Below, piece after piece: positions 41,209 to 48,863 of a stretch of DNA of 64,000 nucleotides. Source of the stretch: Sphingobium limneticum. GTDB lineage: Bacteria; Pseudomonadota; Alphaproteobacteria; Sphingomonadales; Sphingomonadaceae. The position numbers were made by a program, and so were the translations under genes. The notes beneath the pieces are model-generated. The model did no database searches, was not told the DNA's origin, and saw only the letters and a program-made list of their open reading frames with translations. Numbering within the stretch: the stretch's first letter is position 1; the number at the start of each line of letters is the position of its first letter. The stretch spans positions 240,903 to 304,902 of the forward strand of contig NZ_VYPZ01000004.1 in assembly GCF_008710155.1 (NCBI RefSeq). The letters are read 5' to 3'.

Positions 41209-42222
41209 TTAGTCCTTTCGTGCTGGATAGGACAGAGGTTCGGCGAAGCCATCAAGCGCCTGTTCGGCCGTGACCTGGATCACGGTATCGCGGCCGGGGC
41301 CAAGCAGATAGTCGTTGGCTTGAACGCAGACATAGGGACGGTCCGGCAGATTGTCCGCATCGCGCATCACGACCGGCCATTTGCCGGCGCAATCGGACGT
41401 TCGGCATCGGCAGACTATGGCTTGCGACGGATCGGCCTCGACTGCGTCCAGCCGTTCGACGAAAATCCGCTCCGGATGATGTGCTTCCGGTATCTTTGCG
41501 AAAGCGGATCGCGGGGCGATCAGGCGGGAGAATTTGCGTCGGGCGTCTTTCTGCTGCCGGGGTGCGATGCCGTCGGGTTCGCTGAGACGGAGGAAAGCGG
41601 CCTTGTCGCGCGTAGCCAGGGCTGCGAACAGGGTGTGCGCCGCACTGCGCATGGCGGGCAGCTTGTTCGAATGAACGGGGGCTTCGACGATGCCGCGCCG
41701 CTCCGCCGGGACTTCGGCTTCCGTCAGGCGAACGGGCCGTGTTGTGTCGATCGGGCGTATCGCGGACGGCGCGATATAGGTGGCGAGCGAGGTGTGGCAG
41801 TAGCCCGATACCATGATGATCCGGTCGGGTTGGTCCGCCGACATTTCCGCCACCACATCATGCGCGGCCCGGCAACTGCCGACCCGGCCAATGACATCCA
41901 CCATCATCGGGCGATTGCGGGGCAGGCGCGGCGCCTTGCGGTCAGGAAACATGATGATGGATCGGCGAGCATCCTCTCCAAGGGGCGTGTCGTCGTCCGT
42001 CAGTGCCTGCCGGTCGGCATAGAGTTGGCTGTCGATGCCCAATCCCCGCACGCGCACGCATTTGCCCGCCCATATCGAATAGTCGGCCTGTATGGCCTCT
42101 ATGCTGGTGGCGGTGGCGTTCGCAGTCGTGCAGCGCTGTTCGGATCGGGCTGGCGCGGCCGGCGCCCATGCAACCAAGGCGGCGAACAGGATCATACATC
42201 CGGTTCGTCCACTCATGTCCAT
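41209..42222 (-). CDS. Exported protein of unknown function in the trp operon
   Basis: A 337-residue protein with a signal peptide (MILFAALVAWAPAAPARSEQ). The mature part has several cysteines (RCTTANATA, GKCVRVRG, GSCRAAHD, GYCHTSL, VCRCRTSDC, YVCVQAND), suggesting disulfides in the periplasm. The segment around YSIWAGKCVRVRGLG resembles a small beta-domain followed by an RSIIMFPD strand. I do not recognise the family. It lies two bases after trpG on the same strand and separates it from trpD. Confidence 0.75.
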   Translation of the reverse strand: MDMSGRTGCMILFAALVAWAPAAPARSEQRCTTANATATSIEAIQADYSIWAGKCVRVRGLGIDSQLYADRQALTDDDTPLGEDARRSIIMFPDRKAPRLPRNRPMMVDVIGRVGSCRAAHDVVAEMSADQPDRIIMVSGYCHTSLATYIAPSAIRPIDTTRPVRLTEAEVPAERRGIVEAPVHSNKLPAMRSAAHTLFAALATRDKAAFLRLSEPDGIAPRQQKDARRKFSRLIAPRSAFAKIPEAHHPERIFVERLDAVEADPSQAIVCRCRTSDCAGKWPVVMRDADNLPDRPYVCVQANDYLLGPGRDTVIQVTAEQALDGFAEPLSYPARKD

Positions 42223-42224
42223 GA

Positions 42225-42815
42225 TCAGGCCGCTTCGCGTTCCCGCACCGGCAGGCCGGCGATCGCCATAAAATTGGCCAGCATGTCGTGGCCATATTCG
42301 GTGGCGATGCTTTCTGGGTGGAACTGCACCGAATGGATCGGCAGGGTCGCGTGGCGGAAGCCCATGACGGAGCCGTCCGCGCTGGTGGCGTTGACGACCA
42401 GGTCGGCCGGAATATCCTCCACGATCAGCGAGTGATAGCGGGTTGCGGTGAAGGGCGAGGGAAGCCCTGAGAACAGACCGGTACCGTCATGGGTGACGGG
42501 CGATGTCTTGCCGTGCATCAGGCCGCCACGCACCACCTTGCCACCGAAATGCTGACCGATGGACTGATGGCCCAGGCACACGCCTAGCAGCGGCGCACCA
42601 GCATCGGCGCAGGCCGCGACGAGGTCCAGGCTGACGCCCGCTTCATTGGGGGTGCACGGACCGGGCGAAAGCAGGAACGCCTTCGCGCCGCTGGACAGGG
42701 CCTGGCCCGCCGAAATGGCGTCGTTGCGGACGACCTCTACCTCAGCGCCCAACTCCATCAGATAATGGACCAGGTTCCAGGTGAAGCTGTCATAATTGTC
42801 GATGACGAGGATCAT
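42225..42815 (-). CDS. trpG: Anthranilate synthase component II (glutamine amidotransferase)
   Basis: A 196-residue class I glutamine amidotransferase that supplies ammonia to TrpE. The triad is visible: Cys in [17 protein letters not shown] and His-Glu in [14 protein letters not shown]. The N-terminal [18 protein letters not shown] and [15 protein letters not shown] are standard; family members can also serve as PabA. No trpE lies upstream, where the opposite strand carries ssrA. Confidence 0.93.
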   Translation of the reverse strand: MILVIDNYDSFTWNLVHYLMELGAEVEVVRNDAISAGQALSSGAKAFLLSPGPCTPNEAGVSLDLVAACADAGAPLLGVCLGHQSIGQHFGGKVVRGGLMHGKTSPVTHDGTGLFSGLPSPFTATRYHSLIVEDIPADLVVNATSADGSVMGFRHATLPIHSVQFHPESIATEYGHDMLANFMAIAGLPVREREAA

Positions 42816-42942
42816 GCGCAGAGCCTTAGCGCGGGATGCGCGCGGGGGGAAGTGGGCAGCGATAGAGAGCGGTTGGGCGATTATCTGCCTTGCCCATTGG
42901 CATCCTCAGCAGAGGCTTTGTCCTGCTCGCCAAGTCCATGGC

Positions 42943-42971
42943 TTGAAAAAGCCTTCGTTTGCGCCCATATG
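42943..42971 (+). promoter_or_regulatory. Probable sigma-70-type promoter of ssrA
   Basis: TTGAAA (42943-42948) and CATATG (42966-42971) are separated by 17 bases and lie just before the tmRNA acceptor piece. The spacing is ideal and the -35 box is close to TTGACA; the -10 box is weaker. Confidence 0.5.
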
Positions 42972-42979
42972 GGTCGGGC

Positions 42980-43340
42980 CGGGTTCGCCCGGCTATGGTG
43001 ATAAAGTGTGTCGTATAATAGACGCAGCGGACCCGGGGGCAGTACCCGGCGGTTCCACCACATGTCCCGTGACGGCCCAGCCGGAACGGGGTGTCTGATG
43101 GGGCCGAACTAGGATCGACGTGTGTTCAAAGGCGATATTTTTACCCGGCCCGTGTAAGCCGTTAAACTGTGCAAAACTCACAAGTGCCAACGATAACGAA
43201 GCACTCGCCATTGCAGCGTAATTGAGGGCCTCACGGCCTGACATTACTCTAAAATAGCGCGGTTGAACCCACCGGGCAACAGAAGGGAATTCAGCGGTTT
43301 CCAGGGCGCCGGGCAACAGAAGTCCCTGGACCTTCCTTTC
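42980..43340 (+). ncRNA. ssrA: Two-piece (circularly permuted) tmRNA
   Basis: The acceptor piece comes first and ends GGTTCCACCA at 43060. The coding piece starts GGGGCCGAAC at 43100; GGGGCCG pairs fully with CGGTTCC of the acceptor end, allowing G-U. The tag reading frame at 43186-43221 encodes ANDNEALAIAA and then TAA. Two pseudoknot-like segments share the string CCGGGCAACAGAAG (about 43272 and 43310). The 38 bases between the pieces are the segment removed in alphaproteobacterial tmRNA. The RNA rescues stalled ribosomes with SmpB. The outer ends are approximate. Confidence 0.92.
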
Positions 43341-43345
43341 ATCGT

Positions 43346-43588
43346 CATGATCGATGTCGTCCGACCGGGCGATGATGGCGCTTGTTTCGTGGTTCGTTTG
43401 ATTCGAATCGGGCGCGGCTAACCTGTTTTTTCAATTACGATTTTATGACAGTATGAAGTAAAATTCATATCACACTGATTTTAAAGCAAAGAAACTTGTT
43501 TCCCTATAGATCATGCTATCTTGTTCCGATGTCATCTAAATGAAATACGTCTGGCTATGTTAGGAAGTTTTTTCGAGGAGATCGGGAC
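43346..43588. other. AT-rich non-coding region
   Basis: No gene is seen here. From about 43415 to 43560 the sequence is far richer in A and T than the rest of the window (for example TTTTATGACAGTATGAAG and TGATTTTAAAGCAAAG). It probably holds the promoter of the small exported-protein gene at 43589; no clear operator was identified. Confidence 0.5.
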
Positions 43589-43972
43589 ATGAAGAAGGCC
43601 GCTATCATGATGGGTCTGGCGCTGGCGGCTATGACGCCCGGCATGGCCCAGGCGGCGCCCGAGGAGATGGTCGTGGTCGGCGCGCCGGATGGCACGCTGG
43701 CGGCGACTGCGCTCCAGGCCGGCCGCTTCGTGGATGCGCAACGCAAGCTGGCGTCGATGCCGGTCTATGGCGAGAATGATCCCGCCCGCCTCATCAACCT
43801 CGGCAATGCCTATGCCGGCCTTGGCAAGATGGCACAGGCACGCGAAGCCTATCGCTCCGCCCGTTTCGCGCCGGAAGTAACGCTGGTGCTGGCCAACGGT
43901 AACGAAGAATCGTCGCGCGATGTGGCGGTGCGGGCGTTGAGCCGTCTCAACCCCAGCTATGCGATGAACTGA
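43589..43972 (+). CDS. Small exported protein with a TPR-like segment
   Basis: A 127-residue product with a signal peptide (MKKAAIMMGLALAAMTPGMAQA). The segment PARLINLGNAYAGLGKMAQAREAYRSA is a typical tetratricopeptide unit, and an imperfect one precedes it (ALQAGRFVDAQRKLA). It probably acts in the periplasm as a protein-binding adaptor. It stands alone: ssrA is upstream and a convergent TonB-receptor gene downstream. GAGGAG lies about 10 bases before the ATG. Confidence 0.75.
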   Translation: MKKAAIMMGLALAAMTPGMAQAAPEEMVVVGAPDGTLAATALQAGRFVDAQRKLASMPVYGENDPARLINLGNAYAGLGKMAQAREAYRSARFAPEVTLVLANGNEESSRDVAVRALSRLNPSYAMN

Positions 43973-44082
43973 TCGGGGCGAGCCGGAACAAGGCAGCAAG
44001 GGGTAGGGAGCAGGGGCGTCGTCCGGCAAGGACGGCGCCCCTTCGCTTAGAATGTGATGACTGCACCTTGATTGGAAAGCAA

Positions 44083-44106
44083 AACGGCCGGGTTTCCCCG
44101 GCCGTT
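44083..44106 (-). terminator. Hairpin between convergent genes
   Basis: A perfect 10-bp stem AACGGCCGGG / CCCGGCCGTT with a 4-base loop. On the minus strand it is followed by TTGCTTTCC, so it more likely ends the TonB-receptor transcript; it may also stop the plus-strand gene. Confidence 0.7.
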
Positions 44107-44131
44107 CGCTTGTCTGCGATGTGGTGACGAT

Positions 44132-44231
44132 CAGAGCGCGCCGCGTTGAATTGACGCTAGTCGCGCGCTCTGAATTTTTACTGTCGCATCGTTTTGAGCG
44201 GAAAACCGGTTCCCACTTTTCCGCACGATGC
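44132..44231. repeat. Intergenic palindromic element, alphaproteobacterial type
   Basis: Two nested inverted repeats: CAGAGCGCG / CGCGCTCTG (44132-44172), and GCATCGT / ACGATGC (44186-44231) enclosing GCGGAAAA / TTTTCCGC. The second half resembles a palindromic element that is abundant in rhizobial genomes (recalled, not searched). It abuts the stop codon of the TonB-receptor gene. One copy in this window. Confidence 0.65.
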
Positions 44232-44232
44232 T

Positions 44233-46923
44233 TCAGAAGGCCACGGTCATCGATGCGGCGATGGTGGTGCCGATCTTGTACCGGTTATAATAGACCTTGT
44301 TGTCGCCGGCCTGTTGGAACTCCTGGAACTTGCGGCCTAGGATGTTGCGGGCCTCCAGCTTGAATTCGCTGTTGATCCCGCCGGGCAGCTTCACACCCTG
44401 ACGCGCGACGAAGTCCAGCTGGATACCCGGCTTTTCCTTGATGTCGGGCTGAAGGTTCGGACCGCGGCTGGTGACGCGCGGGCTGGCATAGGTCAGCAAC
44501 AGCGTCTGCTGCGACAGCTTTTCCGTATCTTCCAGACCCAGCTGCAGGTTGACCAGATGGTCCGACTGACCCGTCAGCGGCACGCCGTTCAGGAAATAGT
44601 CCGACGCGGCAGGCAGGTCGCCGGTGGTGTAAGTATAGGGGATGGTCGTGTCCCCATCCTTCACCTTCAGCTTCGACTGGGTGTAGGTATAGTTGCCGAT
44701 CAGCGCGACGCGACGGTTGGCGAAGAAGTCGCCGTCCGACAGGCCGTCGAGCGGGACATATTTCTGCGCTTCCAGTTCGAAACCGTAGAGCGACGCTTCC
44801 GGTGCGTTGGCGAAGCTGGTCGTCACCGCATAGGTATCGTTGATCGTGGTGAAGGTTTCGATCGGATTGTCGATCTTCTTGTAGAAGGCCGCCACGATCA
44901 GTCGTTCGTCACGCCCCATATACCATTCGGCGCGAATGTCCGCGTTCCACAGCTGGCTGTCCTTCAGGAAGGGGTTGCCGCGGAAGAAACGGTTGGATTC
45001 GGTGTCGAGATAGGGCTGGGCGATCAGCTCGCGGAATTGCGGGCGAGCGATGGTCTTGGACGCGCTAGCCCGGAACTGCACACCCTTGGCCGCTTCGACC
45101 GTCACGGTCAGGGCAGGGAGCCAATAGTCCTTCTTGATCTGATTGAACGGGGTGACGCCGGTATTGTAGACGTCCACGCCGGTGACGGACTGGTCGCCCT
45201 TTTCATAACGGACGCCCGCATTGAAGCTGAGGCCCGGAACGATCTGCGCCTGCACCTGCGCATAGCCGGCATGAACGCGCATGGCGGCGTCATAGACCGG
45301 ATAATTGCCCGAAAATTCCAGCAGGCTGATGTCGTACAGCTGGATCGTGGCATCCGACGTCAGATAGTCGGGGCGCAACTGCTGCACGGCGAGCGGCAGG
45401 TTGGTGGCGTCATAGTGCAGTTCGTAGCGCGACGAGGTGCGCTTCGTGTCGGTGAAGGCATAGCCCGCCGTGACGGTGAAGTCGGGCGAGAATTTGTAGC
45501 TGAGGTCAGCGCCGGCCGACCAGAGATCTTCGTTGAGATCGCTGAACGTGACCGAGGCGTCGCCGCGCTGGCGGTTCAAGGCGTTGATGAAGCGATTGCC
45601 GACCGGATCTTCGGCCAGGGCGCGATTGGTGCGCACATAGACGAATTCGCGTTCATAGGGCGCTTCACGCTGCGAGTTGGAGAAGCCACCACGCACGTCC
45701 AGGCTGAGCGCGTCGCTCAGCTTGAATTCGCCCACCAGATGCGTGTCGATCAACTGACGTTCATACCAGGCGGTATTTTGCGTCATATAATCGGCGCCCT
45801 GGATCTGGCCGTCATTCTGGCCGACCGACAACGCGCTGCGCTTCAATGTGTCGCGGATGTAGAGGTTGGTCCAGCGCAGCTTCTGCTGCCCAAACTCCAG
45901 CCCGATGCCCAGCAGGGCGTTGACCGTGACTTCATTGTCGGTGCTGATCTGCTGCGTATTCTTGCCCGCGCCTTCGGCCGGGTTGAGCGACGCCTGCTGC
46001 AACGTGTCGCGCGTGCGCCACTTGTTGCTGTAGGAGCCGGTCGCGATGATGCCCAGGCGACCGTCGCTGCCGACATCGACCGCCGTGCCGGCATTGATCG
46101 ATCCGGAGAAGTTGAAGGGCAGGCTGTTGGTGCGCTGAAGCAGGGTGGTGTCGGCGTTCAGAAACTGCATCGCGATGTTGCGCAGGTCGGCGCGCGGCAT
46201 GTTCGGGAAGGGCTTGCCGCTCTTGATCGCTTCCTGCAGCAGCGGCGGAACGTCGCGCGAGCTGTCGTCGAAGCCGGTCCAGTCGGACTTGGCGCCATAA
46301 TGGGTATAGCCCATCTGGCCGGAGGTTTCGGTGTTGGCCGAGCTGCCGACGCCGAGTTCCAGATAGGATTCGGTCGGGATCGCCTTGGTCGTCAGGTTGA
46401 TGACGCCGCCGCCGAATTCACCGGGGAAGTTGGCCGAGAAGCTCTTTTGCACCAGGGTCGATGCGATGACGCTGGTCGGGAAGATGTCCAGCGGAACGAC
46501 GCGCTTGAGCGGTTCCGGGCTGGGCAGGGGCGAGCCGTTCAAAAGGGCGAGCGAATAGCGATCGCCAAGGCCGCGGACATAGACATAGCCGCCCGACACG
46601 ACCGACAGGCCGGTCACGCGCTGGAGCGATCCGGCGATGTCGCCTTCGCCCGTACGTTTGATGTCGGCGGCGGACAGGACGTTCACCACCTGCGGCGCTG
46701 CCTGCGAAATATTGGCGGTGCGGCGGCCGGTGACGACGATGTCAGCGCCCGGGATCGACACGTCGACATTGCCCTCTTGCGCGTCGGCCTCATCGGCGGC
46801 GCTGGGCGTGGTCGTCATGCCGGCGTCACCAGCTTGAGTCGGGTTGGTCTGCGCCATCGCCATCGGGGCGACCAGCGCGGTGGAAATCAGGAGCAGGCGC
46901 GCCAGGCTGAGCGGCTTCGACAT
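44233..46923 (-). CDS. TonB-dependent outer-membrane receptor
   Basis: An 896-residue receptor: signal peptide ending MAMAQ, a plug domain beginning near GADIVVTGRRTANISQAAP and containing GLGDRYSLALLNGSPLPSPE and FPGEFGGGVINLTTKAIP, then a 22-strand barrel ending in Phe (AASMTVAF). The substrate is not evident. The partner lipoprotein gene lies directly upstream on the same strand, and a PhoB-like array precedes that gene, suggesting uptake of a phosphorus-containing nutrient. The ATG at 46923 begins the signal peptide. Confidence 0.9.
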   Translation of the reverse strand: MSKPLSLARLLLISTALVAPMAMAQTNPTQAGDAGMTTTPSAADEADAQEGNVDVSIPGADIVVTGRRTANISQAAPQVVNVLSAADIKRTGEGDIAGSLQRVTGLSVVSGGYVYVRGLGDRYSLALLNGSPLPSPEPLKRVVPLDIFPTSVIASTLVQKSFSANFPGEFGGGVINLTTKAIPTESYLELGVGSSANTETSGQMGYTHYGAKSDWTGFDDSSRDVPPLLQEAIKSGKPFPNMPRADLRNIAMQFLNADTTLLQRTNSLPFNFSGSINAGTAVDVGSDGRLGIIATGSYSNKWRTRDTLQQASLNPAEGAGKNTQQISTDNEVTVNALLGIGLEFGQQKLRWTNLYIRDTLKRSALSVGQNDGQIQGADYMTQNTAWYERQLIDTHLVGEFKLSDALSLDVRGGFSNSQREAPYEREFVYVRTNRALAEDPVGNRFINALNRQRGDASVTFSDLNEDLWSAGADLSYKFSPDFTVTAGYAFTDTKRTSSRYELHYDATNLPLAVQQLRPDYLTSDATIQLYDISLLEFSGNYPVYDAAMRVHAGYAQVQAQIVPGLSFNAGVRYEKGDQSVTGVDVYNTGVTPFNQIKKDYWLPALTVTVEAAKGVQFRASASKTIARPQFRELIAQPYLDTESNRFFRGNPFLKDSQLWNADIRAEWYMGRDERLIVAAFYKKIDNPIETFTTINDTYAVTTSFANAPEASLYGFELEAQKYVPLDGLSDGDFFANRRVALIGNYTYTQSKLKVKDGDTTIPYTYTTGDLPAASDYFLNGVPLTGQSDHLVNLQLGLEDTEKLSQQTLLLTYASPRVTSRGPNLQPDIKEKPGIQLDFVARQGVKLPGGINSEFKLEARNILGRKFQEFQQAGDNKVYYNRYKIGTTIAASMTVAF

Positions 46924-46975
46924 GCTATTCGTCCCCCTTGGGAAAATTCGGTGCAAAAGGATGCGGGCAAAAGAA

Positions 46976-47006
46976 GGCGGGGAAGCGTAGATTACGCTCC
47001 CCCGCC
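46976..47006 (-). terminator. Hairpin between lipoprotein and TonB-receptor genes
   Basis: The stem GGCGGGG-AGCGTA / TACGCT-CCCCGCC has one mismatch and a 3-base loop, and on the minus strand it is followed by TTCTTTTG. It could attenuate transcription from the lipoprotein gene into the receptor gene or stabilise the upstream mRNA. Confidence 0.65.
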
Positions 47007-47027
47007 CCTGTTGAGGTCAGGTGCCGA

Positions 47028-48617
47028 TCAGCGGGGGATGACGGTGCAATTGCCGCTGGTCGAACCGAAGCTGGCGGTCGCCGAGTTGCAGGTCCAGCCA
47101 GCGTACCAGGTATCGGCGCTGTCCTTCACCGCACCGATATAGTTGGTGGTGGCGAAGTTGGTGTCGATGGTCTTGGGATCGATGGCGGTACGAGCGGTTT
47201 CGGTCGGGCCGTTGATGAACAGGCTGGTCAGCGACGGGGTGTAGCTGATGGTGCTGTTCGCGCCGGCTTCGAAGATCGACTGTACGGTGGCGGCGTCGAC
47301 GCCGCGGCTGCCCTTGTACGGCGTGCTGTTGCACTGCATCACGACGGAGATGTAGCGCGGCTTGCCGGCGTCCTGAAGCGCCGTGTCGGCGTCGCGGACG
47401 GTCGGCGTGCTGTCGATGCGCAGGCAGCTCTGGGTCGGGCTGACGATGATGCCGTTCACCAGCGCCAGGTCGGCGCCGCCGCGCAGCAGCATGGCCGCAC
47501 CGTTCGAACCGGTGGTCGCACGGTTGATGGCGGTGAAGTTGGCAACCTTGAGGTACTGACGCGGCAGGGCGTCTTCGCTGGCGTTGCTGTTGGTGCCGCC
47601 ATTCGAGTCGGTTTCGAGGAAACCGTCGCCGATGTCGTTGTTCGCGCGCTGGATGCTCAGCAGGAACTGGACGGTGCCGCGATAGCCCATGTCGGTGTCG
47701 AGGTTATCGTCTTCGTTGCCGGTCAGGACCAGATAGCGCGGGTGAACCGAACCACCGAAGATTTCGATGCCGTCGTCCGAGCTGTTATGGACCTGGATAT
47801 GGTCAAGCACGGTGCCGGTGCCGACGCCCGAGGGGGTCAGGCCCTGCAATTCGCTCGAACCCGAAAGGACGAAGCCCGAATAGCGGATCTGGACGTAGGA
47901 CATGCGACCCGAATTGTCGGTGTCGTCAGCGCCGCCATACAGCGCGCCGCTGGCGCCTTCGGTGTCGCGTTCGCACGCCGTGGTGCCGGGTGCGGCGGCC
48001 GGGGCGAGACAGTCGGTGATCTTCGCACGGCCGAGCAGCACGACGCCGCCCCACTGGCCCGACGACTGGTCGGTGCTGGTGCCCAGGACGTTTTCACGGC
48101 TGGTGAACACGATCGGCTGGGTCGCGGTGCCGACGGCGTTGATGCGGTTACCGCGGTTGACGGCCAGGAAGGTGTTGCCGGTGCCGGCGAAGATGGTGAC
48201 GCCCGGATCGATCGTCAGCGTGACGTTGTTGCCGGTGCTGGTCGCGCCCTGATCGGTGCCGACATCGACGCGGCCAGGCATCGAGTAGATGACGCCGGTC
48301 TGCTTCGAAATGGCCGTCGATGCGGTGAAACGCGCCGGGAAGGCGCAGTTGCGCCAGGTGTTGGTGCCGTCCGTGATCGTGCCTGCGTCGGTCAGCTGCA
48401 CCGAACCTGCGATGGTCGGGCAGTTGGCTGCCGGCGTCACGGCCGTGGGGGTCGGCGTCGGGGTGGGCGTGGGGGTCGGCGTCGGCGTAGGGGTCGGCGT
48501 GGGGAGGACGATCGTGCCTTCGCCGGGCGAAGCGATGTCGTCGGCGCCGCAGGCGCTCAGGCCCACGCAGGCGCAGCCCGCCATCAGGATCGTTTGGATA
48601 CGGTTAATCTTGGCCAT
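47028..48617 (-). CDS. Lipoprotein with (Thr-Pro) repeat, beta-helix-like body, partner of the TonB receptor
   Basis: A 529-residue protein with the lipobox CACVGLSAC (LSAC), so it is probably an outer-membrane lipoprotein. A spacer of about ten Thr-Pro pairs follows. The body has repeated beta-strand segments (SGQWGGVVLLGRAKI, MSYVQIRYSGFVLSG, LDHIQVHNSSDDGIEIFGG, PRYLVLTGNEDDNLDTDMG) typical of right-handed beta-helix surface proteins. Acidic NEDDNLDTD-type loops could bind calcium. Function unknown; a surface-exposed capture protein for the adjacent receptor is a reasonable guess. The start at 48617 begins the lipoprotein signal. Confidence 0.8.
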   Translation of the reverse strand: MAKINRIQTILMAGCACVGLSACGADDIASPGEGTIVLPTPTPTPTPTPTPTPTPTPTAVTPAANCPTIAGSVQLTDAGTITDGTNTWRNCAFPARFTASTAISKQTGVIYSMPGRVDVGTDQGATSTGNNVTLTIDPGVTIFAGTGNTFLAVNRGNRINAVGTATQPIVFTSRENVLGTSTDQSSGQWGGVVLLGRAKITDCLAPAAAPGTTACERDTEGASGALYGGADDTDNSGRMSYVQIRYSGFVLSGSSELQGLTPSGVGTGTVLDHIQVHNSSDDGIEIFGGSVHPRYLVLTGNEDDNLDTDMGYRGTVQFLLSIQRANNDIGDGFLETDSNGGTNSNASEDALPRQYLKVANFTAINRATTGSNGAAMLLRGGADLALVNGIIVSPTQSCLRIDSTPTVRDADTALQDAGKPRYISVVMQCNSTPYKGSRGVDAATVQSIFEAGANSTISYTPSLTSLFINGPTETARTAIDPKTIDTNFATTNYIGAVKDSADTWYAGWTCNSATASFGSTSGNCTVIPR

Positions 48618-48726
48618 GTCGTCTCCGCTCCGGTCTTGCCGGGATGGTTGAAGTGCGGAGCGCAGGGGAATTTCGATTCGGACAACGCCCCCTGTCGCCC
48701 TCGGATCGGGCAATTAGGCGCGCCAG

Positions 48727-48777
48727 ATGACATGGTGATGCTGGTTCTGTGACATTGCCAAGACTGTCATGTGACAA
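48727..48777 (-). promoter_or_regulatory. Probable PhoB-binding array upstream of the lipoprotein gene
   Basis: Read on the minus strand, five 7-bp units start every 11 bases: TTGTCAC, CAGTCTT, ATGTCAC, CCAGCAT and ATGTCAT. The Pho box consensus is CTGTCAT repeated with an 11-bp period. A CCTAAT -10-like hexamer lies about 8 bases beyond the last unit, in the direction of the lipoprotein gene. The divergent CYTH-CHAD gene begins 87 bases away on the other side. Confidence 0.6.
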
Positions 48778-48863
48778 TTCAGGGACTCTCGTGGCATTTC
48801 CATGAATGGTGCGGCCATGATAAAGGACATGTTCATCGCGGGGGCGTCGAGAGGAAGCTGGAT

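Noticed and set aside
43440..43475. Possible Pho box near CTGTCAT (minus strand) in the AT-rich region
   Set aside because: Only one unit fits; the units 11 bases on either side do not match the consensus.
44557..47142. 861-codon open frame on the plus strand opposite the TonB receptor gene
   Set aside because: The minus strand encodes a complete receptor with signal peptide, plug and terminal Phe; the plus-strand product has no recognisable features.
46938..48752. 604-codon open frame on the plus strand opposite the lipoprotein gene
   Set aside because: It is low-complexity Gly/Arg/Ala antisense to a lipoprotein with a clear lipobox.
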